From: Nitrosospira multiformis
Lineage (GTDB): Bacteria > Pseudomonadota > Gammaproteobacteria > Burkholderiales > Nitrosomonadaceae
Assembly: GCF_900103165.1 (NCBI RefSeq)
Contig: NZ_FNKY01000001.1
Coordinates: forward strand, 434,001-498,000
Direction of reading: 5' to 3'
Length of the DNA stretch: 64,000 bases
Positions 22,001 to 31,830 of the stretch are shown here, piece by piece (within the stretch, counting starts at the first letter, position 1; the number at the start of each line of letters is the position of its first letter). The position numbers were made by a program, and so were the translations under genes. Under the pieces are notes generated by a model, which was not told where the DNA came from, searched no databases, and saw only the letters and a list, made by a program, of their open reading frames with translations.

Positions 22001-22686
22001 AGCCATTCATCGATTTCCTCAAACATCCATTGACGTCCGGTAAAGTGTTTTCGTTTTTCAGCCAGATACTCTTCGAAGTCCAGCGATTTTGGTAAGGGCG
22101 GTAATTTAGTTTTAAAGTGATTCTGAATAGCCAGCAAAATACGGCTTGCTGTTGCATGCTCCTGTAAATGGGATCTTCCTTCTTTAAGAGCTTTCAAATG
22201 TTTTTGTTGACTTGCTAATCGATTATCGCTCCCAGATAAAGGACTATAAACTAACATGGCTTTTCCCAAATGAATCGCTAGATATGCTTCCCATTGTGCA
22301 TAGGTCAATTCTGTTTCCAGACTCTCGAAATAAGGTTTGATTTTTTTCCCTTTTTTATTTTCCGAAAGAAATTCTTCATTTTTCATTCGAAGTATTTCGT
22401 AGAATTCACGAATGGCTTCTCCATTGGCAGTGTCCCCAGGATGAGATCCAACTAAATGAATAACGAGATCACACTCTTTGATCTCATCATAAAGTTTAGT
22501 TATTGTGTCATTTGTAGTATCTCGAAGTTTATTTTTAAATCGAGGATTGAAATCGAAAGATTCAGTTTCAAGGCAGTCAATTAATTCTTTAACTAGTGGC
22601 TCTACAGCTTTATCTTTAGGTTCTACAACATGATCTTCACTGGCATAGGAAAAAAAAACTGCTTTGCAATTGGCCATTTTATTCAT
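19060..22686 (-). CDS. TIR-like / STAND NTPase with C-terminal repeat region
   Basis: A 1208-residue multidomain protein. Residues about 6-150 resemble a TIR/DUF4062-type domain (KAVFFSYASED, ECDLVIHLVGS, TYAQWEAYLAIHLGKAMLVY); the Glu after Trp could be catalytic. An NTPase of the STAND type follows, with Walker A GDPGIGKS (about 242-249), Walker B CYILIDALDEAL (about 339-350) and sensor LRIVATTRR (about 374-382). The long C-terminal half is helical and repeat-like (HEAT/TPR style). The architecture is that of intracellular sensors such as Avs and other NLR-like defence ATPases. It is convergent with the SLOG-membrane gene, stop to stop 125 bp apart, and equally AT-rich. Confidence 0.75.
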   Translation of the reverse strand: MNKMANCKAVFFSYASEDHVVEPKDKAVEPLVKELIDCLETESFDFNPRFKNKLRDTTNDTITKLYDEIKECDLVIHLVGSHPGDTANGEAIREFYEILRMKNEEFLSENKKGKKIKPYFESLETELTYAQWEAYLAIHLGKAMLVYSPLSGSDNRLASQQKHLKALKEGRSHLQEHATASRILLAIQNHFKTKLPPLPKSLDFEEYLAEKRKHFTGRQWMFEEIDEWLETPEASKAFLITGDPGIGKSAIVAQLINNDVSNQIIAHHCCQAGLELTLESWRFVQSIAAMIASRLKEYKNQLNDWILIEDKCQKDPSIAFEHGVLTVLNKLPPPKSGVCYILIDALDEALTLQSDGKTIVSLLADTLKHFPKWLRIVATTRRVDAVLNRIKNHIELRASDEKNIDDLKSYINYRLTKNDNHQQELEKVASEFSMTIGDFREKIIRTLIKCGSGNFLYASTALNEIGASPSSCNQQTFSLRRINEWPEGLHGIYEEFFQRHFGEKDKYSELRPILEMICSAREPLEESVLRTAAPDLNDYNFQDRLRALKQFLSMYENPIRYAPYHKSLTDWLMDDNTRRTSNFWIQSEEGDRKLADFCFDESKEFFHKTKEFINTVAPSNEYWVRHGGFHLLKIWDYLYKNKKNLSSAYASKKYEYINQSVNILEWVSSFPETRNIVASTLPLLIPVLKKTERDLDPFYGETANTALRVLEEMDEQKLFNLVKDTVATDITESVIRWIGKTQIMGWQNLIPQMLELNEYVIRYSAGCGQAERYYRLLKENQAGCAAIEIDYLLDVFDVDQQEMGSYAVGEIAKKESKTGKIQSQVERWLKKVSDTDIYFCQSVLGDVLLNLALQSKHGHAKSIIAKLDQSDLISAFWDPIWMYTRLDVIAALALLKEQGQQLNRDTTSFQVEVEREVSAIRARQERIAKFENEAGEKWKILTRIPYKTEFSDEDIDVIHSWLTRKGAEYRHRVNMAVELLKLIFTHPLWQVCEKGAAIFPLLGSESDWRDTCFDILDQLMESLDSSENDSGIANWRIILGTSEACYLIRHLDLCDYKGKGILRMEHCWNEYYDHPNCHVRALIAEGLFGIVGEMESDLSGYDTGYVSYLKNHTQKIECWLLDDEIWVLEHAYQAFRNIVKMQKNNDEGEVLQFWIKERLKHVEENPDCLLARVSKQMGKSWTELERSDFLRQIQVIQRSQLLQQRVNH

Positions 22687-22746
22687 TGGTTATTAAGAGG
22701 AAATCGTTAAAAACGAGTTCGCTGTAATGATCGCTAATACAGCAGG

Positions 22747-24333
22747 TTACGGCAGATCAATAATCGCCTGTGCGGCAAGGCGCCCCGTTTCTGCACCACC
22801 ATTCATATAGCCCAGAAATTGCGTACTGCAATGTTCACCCGCATATAGCAAATTTCCATTTGGCCGGCCTACTTCGCCGTTAAACCGGGTCCATTGCCTG
22901 GGTCGATAGCAGGAATAAGAACCCAATGCAAATGGCTCCGAAGGCCAATGAACGCGAAGTGTATTATTTGTCAGTTGCGCGGCAAGTCCGGGGTATACGC
23001 GATTGATAGAGGCTGATAGTTGCTGGGCACGTTCAGCGGGTGTACCACGGCCAATATCCACGCCGGGTTTTCCACCCAAAAAGAACGTGTAAGAACCTGC
23101 TATTCCGGCTTGCATACGGCTGGAATCCCAGCCTGTCTGAAATGCCTCATCGGAATAACATTCACCACTGTACCTCTGTTCACGCCAGAGGCGCGTTTGT
23201 GTTCCCAGGATCAGTTTTGCATTGGTGCCATAACCCAGATTCTTAACCATATTTGATTCTGCTGGCGTCAATACATTGCCCGTATCAACGTTGCGTAACA
23301 GCGTGAAGGGCAGAGCAAGTATGACCCGGTCGGCATCGACAGAAACCGTTTTCCCTGGCGTAGTAAAAGTAAGACGAAAGCCTTTGCCGTTTTTCCGCAT
23401 TGAAACCAATCGATGCTCAAGCGCAATGTTGGAGCCAATCCGTTTAGCCAGTTCATCGGTAATGCGCTGATTGCCACCCTGAATTTTGAAACGTTCATCA
23501 CTTTCGCCAAAAATCTGAAAACCTTCTTTCATATCGGTATCAATCAGCGAGAGCAAATTGATGCATGAAAGCTCGCTGGCATCGAGACCATATTCTGTTA
23601 CATATGCAACTTCAATTAAATTTCGAACCCAGCCAGTGGCACCGATACGGTCAAGGTATTCCGAGATTGAAACAGCATCGAACTCAGCATCGATTTTGCT
23701 GTGTTTTTTAGCGGTGATGTCAGAAGACAACCGTGCAGCATCACTGGCGATTATTGCAGCCAGGGGTCTGAATTCATTGATGACTTGTTCTTCGCTATAG
23801 TGTCGGTTACCGAAGAAAAATGCTGTTTTAAAATCTTGTTCACTTTCAGTATATGTATCGATTAAAGGCAAATCAAAAGCTTTCGCAAGAGCAAGCATAT
23901 CCTGATGCGATGAATCGATAAATTCTCCACCTAGCTCCGTCACTAAGCCAGATACGATACCATCCTGAGATGTCCAAATACGACCACCCGTGCGTTGCGA
24001 TGCCTCATATACAGTTGCATGGTATCCCTTTCGCTGTAAAACATAAGCAGCAGTTAGTCCGGCGATCCCTGCGCCAACAATAGCAATCCGCGGATTTCCC
24101 TTTTTTTCTCCCGCCATGATCGGAGCTGCATATACTGTAGCGAGTGCTGCAATTGAGCGAATAAGAAAATTTCGCCTTGAGCCAAAATGAGAAAAATGTT
24201 CAGATTTTTTTCCTTGATTGATAATATTAACTTGTGAAAAATAGCGATGCTGGTTGAAAGTTCTCGAAAGTAATCGAAATAAAGGAGTTCGTCCGGGTGT
24301 AGGCAAAAAATATGGATAAGTTCGCATCATCAA
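22747..24333 (-). CDS. Flavin monoamine oxidase with a Tat-like signal
   Basis: A 528-residue FAD amine oxidase. A twin-arginine-like signal (SRRNFLIRSIAALATVYAAP) begins near residue 52, then the FAD motif RIAIVGAGIAGLTAAYVLQR and YEASQRTGGRIW. The C-terminal flavin segment is LLYAGEHCSTQFLGYMNGGA. Export to the periplasm by Tat is inferred. The roughly 50 residues before the RR motif are unusually long for a Tat signal, so the true start may be further in, but no in-frame ATG is obvious close to the motif. It shares its strand with the TIR-like/STAND gene, whose start lies 60 bp downstream of this gene's stop. The substrate is unknown. Confidence 0.8.
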   Translation of the reverse strand: MMMRTYPYFLPTPGRTPLFRLLSRTFNQHRYFSQVNIINQGKKSEHFSHFGSRRNFLIRSIAALATVYAAPIMAGEKKGNPRIAIVGAGIAGLTAAYVLQRKGYHATVYEASQRTGGRIWTSQDGIVSGLVTELGGEFIDSSHQDMLALAKAFDLPLIDTYTESEQDFKTAFFFGNRHYSEEQVINEFRPLAAIIASDAARLSSDITAKKHSKIDAEFDAVSISEYLDRIGATGWVRNLIEVAYVTEYGLDASELSCINLLSLIDTDMKEGFQIFGESDERFKIQGGNQRITDELAKRIGSNIALEHRLVSMRKNGKGFRLTFTTPGKTVSVDADRVILALPFTLLRNVDTGNVLTPAESNMVKNLGYGTNAKLILGTQTRLWREQRYSGECYSDEAFQTGWDSSRMQAGIAGSYTFFLGGKPGVDIGRGTPAERAQQLSASINRVYPGLAAQLTNNTLRVHWPSEPFALGSYSCYRPRQWTRFNGEVGRPNGNLLYAGEHCSTQFLGYMNGGAETGRLAAQAIIDLP

Positions 24334-24742
24334 CCTGATTCTCCTAAGTAAGAAAGAAGTGATTAAATGAAGAAATTATCACATTTCTTGATATATGATA
24401 AAGTGCTTTTTATGGCATAACTTATTTGATAATTATCTTTAATCTTCATAATGTTAAATTTTTATATAGACCAACAGGAGATCCTTAATCAGGATTAACA
24501 TTTGAAAAGCTTTTGAGGTTGAATGCCCATTTATGCCAATTTTCAGCTATGAATAATGGGTGGTGGAAATTTACTGAAACATATCATCATTCCTTCAAAC
24601 ATGTCGTTGGTGCTTGTAGCGATGTACATTTTGTAAAGTGGTTACAGTAGTCGAGTATTGAGTGAAGGCCTTTCCCGTCGGGTACAGTGTCGCGTCACGG
24701 AGCATGATAGAATCCAGCCTCCATCGAAAATGTAGCTTGGCA
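24334..24742. other. Gene-free AT-rich spacer before metH
   Basis: About 400 bp between the divergent amine oxidase and metH. It is AT-rich near the island side and becomes more GC-rich close to metH. I see no convincing open frame, and no cobalamin, SAM or SAH riboswitch motif. Open codons run in the metH frame from 24662, but they do not resemble MetH. Confidence 0.5.
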
Positions 24743-27700
24743 ATGAACGTACATCCCCGCGCCGCATTACTGCAAGACCTCCTGGCCCACCGCATACTGA
24801 TGCTGGATGGGGCCATGGGCACGATGATCCAGAGCTACAAGCTCAACGAGGCGGATTATCGCGGGTCGCGTTTTGCCGATTTTCCGCATGACCTCAAGGG
24901 CAATAATGATCTTCTGACCCTCACCCAGCCGCAGGTCATCGGTGCCATCCATACCGGCTACCTGGAGGCCGGGGCGGACATCATCGAGACCAACACCTTC
25001 AATTCCACCTCCGCCTCGATGTCGGATTACCACATGGAGGATCTGGTATATGAGCTGAATTTTGCCGGGGCCAAACTGGCGCGGGAAGCAGTGCAAGCGA
25101 TGGAAGCAAAAACACCAGATAAGCCCCGCTTCGTCGCGGGGGTGCTTGGGCCGACCACCAAAACCGCATCGATCTCGCCCGACGTGAACGATCCCGGTTT
25201 TCGCGGCATTACCTTCGATCAACTGGTAGCGGACTACTCGGTCTCCATTAGCGGCTTGATCGACGGGGGCGCCGACATCATCCTGGTGGAAACCATTTTC
25301 GATACCCTGAATGCCAAGGCCGCGCTGTTTGCTGTCGATCAATATTTTGAGGACCACGGTATACGTGTGCCTATCATGATCTCGGCAACCATTACCGATG
25401 CTTCCGGCCGCACCCTCTCCGGACAAACACCTGAAGCCTTCTGGAATTCCGTCAGCAACGCACGTCCATTATCCGTAGGACTTAATTGCGCTCTGGGAGC
25501 GGAATTGATGCGTCCTTACATTGAGGAGCTATCGCGGGTTGCCGGCGTGTATGTCAGCGCGCATCCTAATGCCGGCCTGCCCAATCCGCTGGCGGAAACC
25601 GGTTATGACGAGTCGCCCGAATACACCGCGAGTTTGATCAAGGGGTTCGCACAATCCGGCTTCGTCAACATCGTCGGCGGCTGCTGCGGTACCACGCCCG
25701 CACATATCAAGGCCATCGCCGATGCGGTGAGCGATATCGCACCACGCCCCATTCCCGACGTTCCCAAAAAGCTGCGACTGTCCGGTTTGGAACCGCTGAG
25801 CATCGGCGATGACTCACTATTCGTGAACGTGGGTGAGCGGACCAATGTTACCGGCTCGAAGGCCTTTGCCCGTTTGATACTGGGCAACAATTATGCGGAG
25901 GCGCTGAGCGTTGCCCGCAACCAGGTAGAAAGTGGTGCGCAGATCATCGACATCAACATGGATGAAGCGATGCTCGATTCGCAGAAGGCGATGGTGACGT
26001 TCCTGAATCTTATCGCCGCCGAACCCGACATCAGCCGCGTACCGATCATGATTGATTCGAGCAAGTGGTCAGTGATCGAAGCAGGGCTCAAATGTGTGCA
26101 AGGCAAGGCCATCATCAACTCGATCAGCATGAAGGAAGGCGAAGCAGAGTTTATCGAGCATGCGAAACTCGCCCGCCGCTATGGTGCCGCAGTCATTGTG
26201 ATGGCTTTCGATGAATTGGGTCAGGCCGACACGAAAGAACGCAAGGTGGAAATCTGCAAGCGTTGCTACCGCATACTTGTTGACCAGGTGGGTTTCCCAC
26301 CTGAAGACATCATTTTTGATCCAAACATTTTCGCGGTTGCCACCGGCATCGAGGAACACAACAATTACGGTGTCGATTTTATCGAAGCCACTCATATCAT
26401 CAAGCAAACCCTTCCCTATGCCAAGATAAGTGGCGGCGTGTCGAATGTGTCGTTTTCTTTCCGCGGCAACGAGCCTGTTCGGGAAGCGATCCATACCGCA
26501 TTCCTCTACCACGCGGTTCGCGCCGGCATGACCATGGGCATTGTCAACGCCGGGCAACTGGGGGTCTACTCCGACATTCCCAAGGACTTGCTGGAACGCG
26601 TCGAAGATGTACTGCTCAATCGTCCGGTTGAAGGAGACGTTACGCCCACCGAGCGATTGGTGGAATTTGCAGAGAGCTTCAAGGGAAAAAGCAAGGAGAC
26701 CATCGAAGATCTTTCATGGCGCGAGCAGCCGGTCCAGGAACGTCTGACTCACGCGCTGGTGAGAGGCATCACCACTTACATCGTGGAGGATACCGAGGCG
26801 GCACGGCTCGAAATCAGTAATCAGGGCGGGCGTCCGATCCAGGTGATCGAGGGTCCGCTCATGAATGGCATGAATGTGGTAGGCGACCTGTTCGGCTCGG
26901 GCAAGATGTTTTTACCGCAGGTAGTCAAGTCGGCACGCGTAATGAAACAGGCGGTAGCGCATTTATTGCCATTCATTGAGGCGGAAAAAAAGTTGTCGGG
27001 CGATTCCAGAGCCAAGGGCAAGATCGTCATCGCCACCGTCAAGGGTGACGTCCACGATATCGGCAAAAACATTGTTACGGTCGTACTCCAGTGCAACAAC
27101 TATGAAGTCGTGAACATGGGAGTCATGGTACCTTGCGCACAGATTCTTGAAATGGCGCGGCGCGAGAATGCCGACATGATCGGTTTGTCGGGATTGATCA
27201 CACCTTCCCTGGAGGAGATGGCGCATGTGGCGAAGGAAATGCAACGTGAGGGATTTACCATTCCGCTATTGATTGGTGGCGCAACCACTTCACGGGTGCA
27301 CACCGCGGTGAAAGTCGCGCCGCATTACAAAGGGGTTACCGTGTGGGTGCCGGATGCAAGCCGCGCCGTGGGTGTATGCAGCAACTTGCTGTCAGAGGAT
27401 TTGCGGGCGGAGTACGTCAGTGGACTACAGGCGGAGTACGAAAAAGTCCGCACCCAGCATAAGAATAAAAAAGGTCCTTCGCCAATGCTTACCCTTGCGG
27501 AAGCCCGGGCTAACGCCTTTAAAACCGATTGGGCGAACTACACGCCGCCCGAGCCGGATTTTATCGGCGTAAGATCATTAAGAAACTACCCCCTGGAAAA
27601 AATAGTACCTCATATAGATTGGACACCATTTTTCCAGGCATGGGAGTTATCGGGACGCTATCCGGCAATTCTGCAAGATGAGATAGTGGGAGAGGCTGCC

Positions 27701-28468
27701 ACCACGCTGTTCCACGATGCCCAGGCCATGCTGAAGAAAATTGTCGAACAGAAATGGCTCGGCGCCAATGCCGTGGTCGGCCTGTTTCCGGCTAATACCG
27801 TGAACAGCGACGACATCGAAATTTATACCGACAAAGCCCGCACCAAGCTGGGGATGACGTTCCACAATCTGCGGCAGCAGACCACGAAACCGGCCGGACG
27901 TCCTAATCTATGCCTGGCGGACTTTATAGCCCCCAAGGAAACCGGGATTCGGGATGCCATCGGTGCATTCGCGGTGACTGCCGGGCTGGGGATAGACGCA
28001 CGGGTCAAGGCTTTTGAGGATGCACATGACGACTACAGCGCGATTATATTGAAGGCGCTGGCCGACCGGCTGGCGGAAGCTTTCGCCGAGCACATGCACT
28101 GGCGGGTGCGGCGCGAATTCTGGGGCTTCATCAAAGATGAAAACCTGAGCAATGAACAACTGATCAACGAGGAATATCGTGGTATTCGTCCCGCGCCGGG
28201 TTACCCTGCCTGTCCCGACCACACCGAGAAAGGTCCATTGTTTGAAATGCTGAAAGCGCCGGAAAACGCGGGCATTATCGTGACCGAGTCCTACGCCATG
28301 GTACCGACGGCTGCAGTATCGGGCTTTTATTTTTCTCACCCCGAAGCCGATTATTTCGCTGTGGGGAAAATAAACAAGGATCAGGTGGAGGATTATGCAA
28401 AGCGCAAAGGCTGGACATTGGAAGAAACAGAAAAATGGCTGGCACCGGTGCTGGCCTATGAACGATAG
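24743..28468 (+). CDS. metH: Cobalamin-dependent methionine synthase
   Basis: MetH transfers a methyl group from methyl-THF via methylcobalamin to homocysteine. From the ATG at 24743 the protein has 1241 residues, close to the enterobacterial enzyme. In order: the homocysteine domain, starting [13 protein letters not shown] and with the Zn cysteines [11 protein letters not shown] (about 311); the pterin domain ([19 protein letters not shown]); the cobalamin domain with the axial-His motif [11 protein letters not shown] (about 768); and the C-terminal AdoMet reactivation domain ([12 protein letters not shown]). The frame extends to a GTG at 24662 and an ATG at 24704, but those residues do not match the family. 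A BtuF-like protein near 62 kb is consistent with B12 use. Confidence 0.96.
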   Translation: MNVHPRAALLQDLLAHRILMLDGAMGTMIQSYKLNEADYRGSRFADFPHDLKGNNDLLTLTQPQVIGAIHTGYLEAGADIIETNTFNSTSASMSDYHMEDLVYELNFAGAKLAREAVQAMEAKTPDKPRFVAGVLGPTTKTASISPDVNDPGFRGITFDQLVADYSVSISGLIDGGADIILVETIFDTLNAKAALFAVDQYFEDHGIRVPIMISATITDASGRTLSGQTPEAFWNSVSNARPLSVGLNCALGAELMRPYIEELSRVAGVYVSAHPNAGLPNPLAETGYDESPEYTASLIKGFAQSGFVNIVGGCCGTTPAHIKAIADAVSDIAPRPIPDVPKKLRLSGLEPLSIGDDSLFVNVGERTNVTGSKAFARLILGNNYAEALSVARNQVESGAQIIDINMDEAMLDSQKAMVTFLNLIAAEPDISRVPIMIDSSKWSVIEAGLKCVQGKAIINSISMKEGEAEFIEHAKLARRYGAAVIVMAFDELGQADTKERKVEICKRCYRILVDQVGFPPEDIIFDPNIFAVATGIEEHNNYGVDFIEATHIIKQTLPYAKISGGVSNVSFSFRGNEPVREAIHTAFLYHAVRAGMTMGIVNAGQLGVYSDIPKDLLERVEDVLLNRPVEGDVTPTERLVEFAESFKGKSKETIEDLSWREQPVQERLTHALVRGITTYIVEDTEAARLEISNQGGRPIQVIEGPLMNGMNVVGDLFGSGKMFLPQVVKSARVMKQAVAHLLPFIEAEKKLSGDSRAKGKIVIATVKGDVHDIGKNIVTVVLQCNNYEVVNMGVMVPCAQILEMARRENADMIGLSGLITPSLEEMAHVAKEMQREGFTIPLLIGGATTSRVHTAVKVAPHYKGVTVWVPDASRAVGVCSNLLSEDLRAEYVSGLQAEYEKVRTQHKNKKGPSPMLTLAEARANAFKTDWANYTPPEPDFIGVRSLRNYPLEKIVPHIDWTPFFQAWELSGRYPAILQDEIVGEAATTLFHDAQAMLKKIVEQKWLGANAVVGLFPANTVNSDDIEIYTDKARTKLGMTFHNLRQQTTKPAGRPNLCLADFIAPKETGIRDAIGAFAVTAGLGIDARVKAFEDAHDDYSAIILKALADRLAEAFAEHMHWRVRREFWGFIKDENLSNEQLINEEYRGIRPAPGYPACPDHTEKGPLFEMLKAPENAGIIVTESYAMVPTAAVSGFYFSHPEADYFAVGKINKDQVEDYAKRKGWTLEETEKWLAPVLAYER

Positions 28469-28554
28469 CAATACGCGGGATTCAGGGCGGGCGATAAACC
28501 AGTGCCGGTAAGCAGACGGGAAACGCCTGTGCGATTGAAGCAAATTTCAGTGAC

Positions 28555-30714
28555 TCAGCCTTTCATACGAGTGATTTTCGCCACTTCCGGAATACGCCTC
28601 AAACTACGCATGACTTGTGCGAGGTGATAGCGGTTACGGACCTGTAGCATGAAGTTCATGGTTGTATAGGCGCCATCCCCTTCCATGGCCACATTGTCAA
28701 TGTTGGAACCGGCCTCGGCGATTGCCGCCGCCACCCTTGCCAGTACACCGCGCTGATTGGCTACCACTGTTCTGATACTGACCTCGAAATGCCTGGCAAT
28801 TCCTTTGCCCCATGCCACGTCCAGCCAATTGTCCGAATTACCCCGGTTTTTGGAGATTACCGGGCAATCATGGATATGAATCACCAATCCCTGATCTTTC
28901 TTGATGAAACCGACAATGGGATCCCCCGGGATCGGGCGGCAGCATTTGGCGAATTGGACCGCCATGCCCTCGGTGCCCAGTATAGTGATAACACCGTTAC
29001 CCCCATTTGCTCCGGAAGCGGATTCTCCCGGCGATGCCAGGCGCCTTGCGATGACTGCCGGCAGGTGCATGCCCAATCCCATGTCCGCCAGTAAATCCTT
29101 TCTGGATTTGGCACTGCTCTCACGTGCCAGCTTCTCCCACTGCGTCTCGCTTATTGTCTGCGGATCAATCTTGAGCGACATTAAAGCCTGGTTCAGCAAG
29201 CGCTCCCCCAGTTTCGCCGACTCTTCGTATTGCATGGTCTTGAGAAAACGGCGGATATGCGAGCGCGCCTTGCCGGTAACCACGTAATTCAGCCAGGCGG
29301 GATTGGGTTTTGCATGTGACGCAGTGACAATCTCCACGCGATCGCCACTTCTGAGATGGGTGCGCAATGGCGCATTCTCACCGTTTATTTTCGCAGCCAC
29401 GCAGCAGTCGCCGATGTCAGTGTGCACCGCGTAGGCGAAATCCACCGCCGTAGCATCCTTCGGCAGTGCCAATATCTTGCCTTGGGGCGTAAATACATAG
29501 ACTTCACCGGGAAACAGGTCAACCTTGAGATGTTCCAGAAATTCCAGAGAATCGGTGGAGTCACTCAGTGTCTCCAGCAGGCTTTGCAGCCACTGATGAG
29601 TTTTCATATGCAGATCATTAAGATCGGCATCGGTGCTCTTATAGAGCCAGTGTGAAGCGACGCCGGCCTCCGCTATCCGATGCATGTCGGCGGTGCGGAT
29701 CTGCACTTCAATGGGTGTGCCGTAGGGTCCCCATAGCGTGTTATGCAAGGACTGGTAACCGTTTGCTTTGGGAATTGCGATATAGTCCTTGAATTTGCCA
29801 GGAATAGGGTTGTACAGGCTGTGCAATGCGCCCAGCGCTATGTAGCAAGAGGGCACATCCTTGACGATAACGCGAAAACCGTAAATGTCGAGCACCTCGG
29901 AAAACGTAAGGTGCTTCTCCGCCATTTTCTTATAGATACTGTAAAGCTGTTTTTCACGTCCAGTCACCTCCGCATCCAGTCCCGCGGCCTGCAGGCGCTG
30001 CTTGATGGAATCCAGGATTTTGGTCACCACTTCGCGCCGGTTTCCTCGCGCCGCCTTGGTGGCATTGGTCAGTACTCGGTAACGTGTGGGAAAAAGGTAA
30101 CGGAAGCTGAGCTCCTGCAGCTCCTGGTAGATATTGTTAAGTCCCAGCCGATTGGCGATAGGCGCATAGATCTCCATGGTTTCGCGGGCGATGCGGCGCC
30201 GTTTCTCGGGCCGCATCGCTTCCAGCGTGCGCATATTGTGTAACCGGTCCGCCAATTTGATGAGTATGACGCGCACATCGCGTGCCATCGCCAGGAGCAT
30301 CTTGCGAAAATTCTCCGCCTGGGCGTCCGCATGGGTCTGGAATTCGATCTTGTCGAGCTTGGAAACCCCATCCACCAGCTCGGCAACCGGCTTGCCAAAT
30401 CTGTCGCTGATCTCGGCCTTGGAGACGTGAGTGTCCTCCATCACGTCGTGTAACAACGCGGCGGTCAGCGTCTGGGGATCGAGGCGTAATTTTCCGAGAA
30501 TGCCGGCTACCGCAAGCGGATGAGAAATGTAAGGTTCACCGGATTTTCGGAACTGCCCGGAATGGGCGCTTTGGCTGAAAAGGTAGGCGTTCTGAAGCTC
30601 AGAAATGTCCTCCGGCTTGAGATAGCCGGATAATTCGCCAAACAGGAAATCCGCCTCGGGTAAAGTAGCAGAGGGGTCCGGCAAACCTCGTGCTCGCATG
30701 GTAATTTCCTTCAT
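28555..30714 (-). CDS. spoT: Bifunctional (p)ppGpp synthetase/hydrolase
   Basis: This Rel/SpoT protein of 719 residues makes and degrades the alarmone (p)ppGpp. The N-terminal HD hydrolase domain is intact, with HSGQFRKSGEPYISHPLAVA and the His-Asp motif ALLHDVMEDTHVS. The synthetase domain includes YGFRVIVKDVPSCYIALG and PKANGYQSLHNTLWGP. A TGS domain (VYVFTPQGKILALPKDATAV) and a C-terminal ACT domain follow. With both domains present it is SpoT-like rather than RelA-like. It lies downstream of rpoZ and gmk in the standard gmk-rpoZ-spoT order. The start could also be the ATG five codons in. Confidence 0.95.
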   Translation of the reverse strand: MKEITMRARGLPDPSATLPEADFLFGELSGYLKPEDISELQNAYLFSQSAHSGQFRKSGEPYISHPLAVAGILGKLRLDPQTLTAALLHDVMEDTHVSKAEISDRFGKPVAELVDGVSKLDKIEFQTHADAQAENFRKMLLAMARDVRVILIKLADRLHNMRTLEAMRPEKRRRIARETMEIYAPIANRLGLNNIYQELQELSFRYLFPTRYRVLTNATKAARGNRREVVTKILDSIKQRLQAAGLDAEVTGREKQLYSIYKKMAEKHLTFSEVLDIYGFRVIVKDVPSCYIALGALHSLYNPIPGKFKDYIAIPKANGYQSLHNTLWGPYGTPIEVQIRTADMHRIAEAGVASHWLYKSTDADLNDLHMKTHQWLQSLLETLSDSTDSLEFLEHLKVDLFPGEVYVFTPQGKILALPKDATAVDFAYAVHTDIGDCCVAAKINGENAPLRTHLRSGDRVEIVTASHAKPNPAWLNYVVTGKARSHIRRFLKTMQYEESAKLGERLLNQALMSLKIDPQTISETQWEKLARESSAKSRKDLLADMGLGMHLPAVIARRLASPGESASGANGGNGVITILGTEGMAVQFAKCCRPIPGDPIVGFIKKDQGLVIHIHDCPVISKNRGNSDNWLDVAWGKGIARHFEVSIRTVVANQRGVLARVAAAIAEAGSNIDNVAMEGDGAYTTMNFMLQVRNRYHLAQVMRSLRRIPEVAKITRMKG

Positions 30715-30850
30715 TCACTGTGATAGGCCCAGCGGTACGGGCATCTCAGGATGGCAGCATCCTCATGACAGTCTATAAATCCAGCTGTAGATACCTTGGG
30801 TTGACCATTGATTTCAACCAGATTCTAGTATAGATATGCTTCCGGAAAAA

Positions 30851-31057
30851 TTAAAGTGGGACACTAGTAAGAATTTCTATTCCAACCTTTCCCTGGGCTA
30901 GTTCACGCAACGCTATCACAGTAGGCTTATCCCGTGCGGGTTCCACCATAGGGCTCCCGCCGATGGAGAGCTGCCTTGCTCGAATGGTTGCGACCAGGGT
31001 CATATCGAAACGGTTGGGAATTCTTTTTAAACAATCATCAACGGTAATGCGTGCCAT
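30851..31057 (-). CDS. rpoZ: RNA polymerase omega subunit
   Basis: A 68-residue protein with the omega signature [20 protein letters not shown] and [13 protein letters not shown]. It helps assemble RNA polymerase and in many bacteria contributes to the ppGpp binding site, which fits its place between gmk and spoT on the same strand. Family length and start agree. Confidence 0.95.
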   Translation of the reverse strand: MARITVDDCLKRIPNRFDMTLVATIRARQLSIGGSPMVEPARDKPTVIALRELAQGKVGIEILTSVPL

Positions 31058-31156
31058 AGTATTGCTCCAGAAATCAGGAATAACGGTATAAAATGAATTG
31101 ACTTTGACTCTTCATCCCGAAGTCCGGGAGGTGCAGAAAGATCAAAAAACTCTCCT

Positions 31157-31783
31157 TTATGGAACAGGCATTCTTCCGAATTGCGTTATCAGGTTACGAT
31201 GGCGATCGAGTTGCCTCGATATTTTCAAGCGCTCAGCGTGTACGATACAGATCAAATCCTGCAATGCCGTGCCCAGTTTCTCGTTGATGATAACATAATC
31301 ATATTCACTCACATGAGCCATCTCCTGATGAGCAGCTGCAAGGCGCCGCGTGATGGCTTCCAGGCTATCCTGACCCCGCTGCCTTAAGCGTGTTTCCAGT
31401 GCCTCCGGTGAGGGCGGCAGAACAAAAATTCCCACCGCATCGGGAAAGACGCATCGCACCTGTTGCGTACCCTGGCTGTCGATCTCCAGCAGAATATCGT
31501 GTCCCGATAAGGTGGTTTCATTTATCCATTTCTGCGAGGTTCCATAGAAATTCCCGTAAACTTCAGCACTTTCCAGGAACTCACCCTGTTTTAGCCGCTG
31601 CTCGAAAACTTCCTGGCTTACAAAATGGTAATCACGCCCATCGACTTCTTCGGGGCGCGCTGGCCGCGTGGTGTATGAAACCGACAGGCGCAGGTCGATG
31701 CCGGTTTCAAGCAATGCCTTAACCAGACTGGTTTTTCCGGCGCCCGAGGGAGCGCTGATAATGAATAAATTACCTGGCGTCAT
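31157..31783 (-). CDS. gmk: Guanylate kinase
   Basis: The 208-residue enzyme phosphorylates GMP to GDP. It has the P-loop LFIISAPSGAGKTSLVKALL, the GMP-binding stretch LSVSYTTRPARPEEVDGRDY and GKFLESAEVYGNFYGT-like residues (GEFLESAEVYGNFYGTSQKW), as in the family. It lies upstream of rpoZ. Its usual upstream neighbour yicC is about 12 kb away here because trxC and an integrated element lie between them. Confidence 0.96.
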   Translation of the reverse strand: MTPGNLFIISAPSGAGKTSLVKALLETGIDLRLSVSYTTRPARPEEVDGRDYHFVSQEVFEQRLKQGEFLESAEVYGNFYGTSQKWINETTLSGHDILLEIDSQGTQQVRCVFPDAVGIFVLPPSPEALETRLRQRGQDSLEAITRRLAAAHQEMAHVSEYDYVIINEKLGTALQDLICIVHAERLKISRQLDRHRNLITQFGRMPVP

Positions 31784-31830
31784 TTTGCAGTAGTTTTTCC
31801 AAAGTGTGGCAAGTTGCCGTCTGGTTCACG

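Noticed and set aside
24334-24742. Possible cobalamin or SAH riboswitch before metH
   Set aside because: No B12-box-like or SAH-type conserved segments could be found, only ordinary AT-rich DNA.
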